Below, piece by piece: positions 62,184 through 64,000 of a stretch of 64,000 nucleotides of DNA; position 1 is the stretch's first letter; each line of letters begins with the position of its first letter. A program made the position numbers and the translations under genes. The notes under the pieces were generated by a model. The model did not search any database, was not told the origin of the DNA, and was given only the letters and a program-made list of their open reading frames with translations. The DNA comes from Halobacillus_A sp043497005 (lineage in GTDB: Bacteria > Bacillota > Bacilli > Bacillales > Halobacillaceae), in assembly GCF_043497005.1 (NCBI RefSeq), contig NZ_JBIEKE010000002.1, positions 992,001-1,056,000 of the forward strand. Direction: 5' to 3'.

Positions 62184-62230
62184 TAAAAAAAGCCAAAAAA
62201 GGTACGGGACTCGTATCTTTTTTGGCTTAT
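62184..62230 (-). terminator. Terminator on the minus strand
   Basis: GCCAAAAAAGATACG, loop, CGTACCTTTTTTGGC and a T-run. Ends the transcript of the zinc-ribbon micropeptide gene. Confidence 0.8.
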
Positions 62231-62380
62231 GTCCAGCTCTATTGTCTAGTTCATTTCCACCAATGGTTATTCAAATTTAGTCTTTCATTTATTTGACCTT
62301 CGTACGGATTAGGGAAAAAGTGTTCTGCCTTTTTCCTATTGTCTATTCTAACGCGAATGTAATGGTTTTTAAAGGGGGAG

Positions 62381-62521
62381 CTAATCTTTTCTTAAAGCCC
62401 GTCGTTCTGCGTAGGGGGTACATTGAATACAAACCGCTACTTTCTCCCCCTGATCATCTAAATAATAACTGGGTTTGTTCGCTTTCCTACGACAGATACA
62501 GCACCTTTCCTGCTTAAACAC
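62381..62521 (-). CDS. Zinc-ribbon micropeptide
   Basis: 46 residues from a GTG start at 62521: MFKQERCCICRRKANKPSYY, then a strand/turn (LDDQGEKVAV) and CIQCTPYAERRALRKD. Two CxxC pairs 20 residues apart make a rubredoxin/zinc-ribbon knuckle with a basic C-terminus, suitable for binding nucleic acid or ribosome. The ribosome binding site (AAAAAAGG) is weak, so the start is tentative. Found by reading the strand directly. Confidence 0.65.
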   Translation of the reverse strand: MFKQERCCICRRKANKPSYYLDDQGEKVAVCIQCTPYAERRALRKD

Positions 62522-62622
62522 CTTTTTTAAAATGTTAGTAATATGATCATACCTTTTATTAGAATAATGTCAGTATAACCGCTTCCGGTCCTGCCGTGCA
62601 AAACATTTGCTGTAGAAAAGAA

Positions 62623-63048
62623 CTACACTACAACAACCAGGGTGTACGATACTTCTCCCTGCGGCCATTGACCTAACATCTCATATACATATTCACCAGA
62701 TTCTGAAGGCAGGATCCATCTTCCCTCTTCCGAAATGTGCTCCATTTCCTTTTCGTTTTTCCATAGATATACCTGAATATCTTCTGCCTGCTCACTAAAC
62801 GAAATCTCCGCCTCTGCCTCGGCCTGCACTTTCTTCTTATCCATCGATTCAGCCATTTCGGTAGGAGATTCTGAATCTGTCGACTCTGTTTCTTTAAAGA
62901 AAAGCGTGCCTTGGTCCCACTGATAAGCTCCACTCTTAAGGTCGATCTCCTGATCATTCACCTGCACCGTCCCCGTTGGAGGCTCATCCATTTGATTTGA
63001 AGAACAAGCCGCCAATAACAAAAACCCAACAGAAACTAAAAACCTCAC
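62623..63048 (-). CDS. Lipoprotein, unknown function
   Basis: 141 residues from GTG 63048, nine bases behind AAGGAGG; a GTG three codons earlier is too close to that site. Lipobox GFLLLAACSSN gives a lipidated Cys. The mature part is Glu-rich (QAEAEAEISFSEQAEDIQVY, KNEKEMEHISEEGRW), and ends QGEVSYTLVVVV. Attached to the outer face of the membrane. Ligand unknown. Confidence 0.8.
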   Translation of the reverse strand: MRFLVSVGFLLLAACSSNQMDEPPTGTVQVNDQEIDLKSGAYQWDQGTLFFKETESTDSESPTEMAESMDKKKVQAEAEAEISFSEQAEDIQVYLWKNEKEMEHISEEGRWILPSESGEYVYEMLGQWPQGEVSYTLVVVV

Positions 63049-63067
63049 CCTGCACACCCTCCTTTTG

Positions 63068-63108
63068 TGTACCAGGTACAGAAAACTGACTTTCGTGTAC
63101 CTGGTACC
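63068..63108. repeat. Pair of GTACCWGGTAC palindromic 13-mers
   Basis: TGTACCAGGTACA (63068-63080) and TGTACCTGGTACC (63096-63108), starts 28 bases apart. Confidence 0.85.
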
Positions 63109-63356
63109 TAAAGTTCTAAATAAAGAACTGCGAAGATATAACCTGCGGACATGATAAGAAATAAGTAAGTAAATCCTCCATAATAAAGAAGTTTGCCGCC
63201 TTTTTTCTTCATTCGCTGCTTAGAGAAAAGTGAATATCCAAATAATACTCCTCCGTAGATCGTGACCAAACCGAAGAACGGATGAATGATGATAGATAAA
63301 GCGATGCCTATAATAAATAGTCCTAATGAAAGATTAAACGGTTTATCAGCGTACAA
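63108..63356 (-). CDS. Three-span membrane protein, unknown
   Basis: 82 residues from a TTG start at 63356 behind GAGAGGGAG. Three predicted transmembrane segments (about residues 9-27, 29-45 and 58-80). An ATG at 63398 opens the frame earlier but would translate a GTACC palindrome, so I reject it. The stop codon overlaps one 13-mer repeat at 63096-63108. No family recognised. Confidence 0.6.
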   Translation of the reverse strand: MYADKPFNLSLGLFIIGIALSIIIHPFFGLVTIYGGVLFGYSLFSKQRMKKKGGKLLYYGGFTYLFLIMSAGYIFAVLYLEL

Positions 63357-63375
63357 TTTCTTTCTCCCTCTCTTT

Positions 63376-63416
63376 TGTACCTGGTACACATGATTCAATT
63401 TGCTGTACCTGGTACA
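63376..63416. repeat. Pair of GTACCWGGTAC palindromic 13-mers
   Basis: TGTACCTGGTACA at 63376-63388 and again at 63404-63416, starts 28 bases apart, on the upstream side of the three-span protein gene. Confidence 0.85.
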
Positions 63417-63459
63417 TTTTTCAATGCAATTTTTCGTTATTTATTTAATGCTGATTGTT

Positions 63460-64000
63460 AATGTGGGATATCGCCAAACTAATTGTGGGAATTGGTGCTA
63501 AGTAAATCAGCAGGGAAACTTGAAATATAATACCGAATTAAAACGGCAGAAAGAAGGACAACAAGTAGCCGGCAGGTTTATTTTTATGTAAGACTGTTAT
63601 TGCAATCCCCATCCTTAAGACCAAGTGCGATTACTGCTGTTATGGATCCAATACAGATATCGCCACTTCCTCAATATACTTTAGCCAGTACAACGAACGA
63701 TATGTATAAGGTTGAGATGCCTAAAGACGTTACGAGTGCCAGCACTTCAACAATAGATAAACGAATCCATTCAAACTGAACACCTAACATAAAAAAACTT
63801 ACATACAAAAGAACGGCCACACTTGTGCAGGTCATTCCTTTTTGTTGAATCCACTGCCTGCGTTCGTTTTTTTCGTTAAAAATGGGATACAAGTAACTAA
63901 GACAAAAACTGATAACTGCAATAGCTGCCATGTTGTAGGCCATAATTGGCGGTGATGTTTCCGCTATAAAACCGATCACTGCTATAAATATAGTCATCAT
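63460..64000 (-). pseudogene. Membrane protein gene, apparently broken and cut by window edge
   Basis: The frame from the window edge encodes at least 109 residues with three or four transmembrane helices (TIFIAVIGFIAETSPPIMAY, VAVLLYVSFFMLGVQFEWIR, YISFVVLAKVY) and stops at a TGA at 63671. In the same frame after the TGA the reading GSGDICIGSITAVIALGLKD continues as helix-like sequence, and in a shifted frame NKPAGYLLSFFLPF and IFQVSLLIYLAPIPT appear. I think a longer membrane protein has decayed; the true start may be outside the window. If not decayed, the gene is simply 63671-64000 and beyond. Confidence 0.45.

Overview
The window looks like a chromosomal segment of a spore-forming, salt-adapted member of the Bacillaceae, most like Halobacillus or a close relative. 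This is inferred from gene content and codon style only. Spore markers are a spore-coat transglutaminase (tgl), an H-type small acid-soluble spore protein (sspH) and a YjcZ-type glycine/tyrosine micropeptide. Salt adaptation is suggested by a BCCT osmolyte transporter and by acidic secreted enzymes. No rRNA, tRNA, CRISPR array, prophage or intact insertion sequence was seen.

Layout. 1-5.9 kb: the 5' part of malate synthase G on the minus strand, a divergent LysR regulator, a nucleoside hydrolase, a Bcr/CflA-type exporter and a YitT protein. 6.1-12.9 kb: a NarK-type nitrate/nitrite transporter, then metE behind a tandem SAM-I plus cobalamin riboswitch leader, then tgl and an aromatic-acid-exporter-type membrane protein. 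13-18 kb: iron-type alcohol dehydrogenase, a YmcC-like membrane protein divergent from a TetR regulator with two matching operators, sspH and gamma-glutamyltransferase. 18-21.4 kb: a YtrA-type GntR/ABC ATPase/permease operon. 21.4-32.4 kb: mostly small housekeeping and unknown genes on the minus strand (several GNAT acetyltransferases, DinB, VOC, a P-loop kinase), interrupted by a 3-methyladenine glycosylase and a secreted alkaline phosphatase behind a Pho-box-like array.

32.5-43.9 kb is the most unusual part. It holds a YjcZ-like micropeptide gene, a six-repeat DUF346/PLL-like lectin-type propeller protein, and divergent from that a 3117-residue protein of 30 tandem carboxypeptidase-regulatory-like domains. 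That protein has an eight-domain super-period, no signal peptide, and all twelve cysteines confined to its last 175 residues. A 28-residue membrane micropeptide follows. I infer a spore-surface or other mother-cell-assembled structure; this is not proven.

44-56.6 kb: BCCT transporter, a degenerate EAL (YkuI-like) protein, an RNase H-like protein, MerR/SRPBCC and MarR/pirin pairs, an FAD oxidoreductase, a second-type DNA polymerase beta clamp, and a PAS-STAS protein of the RsbR/YtvA type. 56.9-60.6 kb: a chain of tightly packed minus-strand genes, two of which are visibly broken (a GNAT with compensating frameshifts and an alpha/beta hydrolase with several lesions). 60.7-64 kb: DUF2294, a Cys-rich four-helix protein, a zinc-ribbon micropeptide, a lipoprotein and small membrane proteins.

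Several short repeat families run through the intergenic spaces: an exact 20-bp-period TATCAGCG array, paired 13-bp GTACCWGGTAC palindromes, a covarying hairpin terminator family, and GC-rich palindromic elements.
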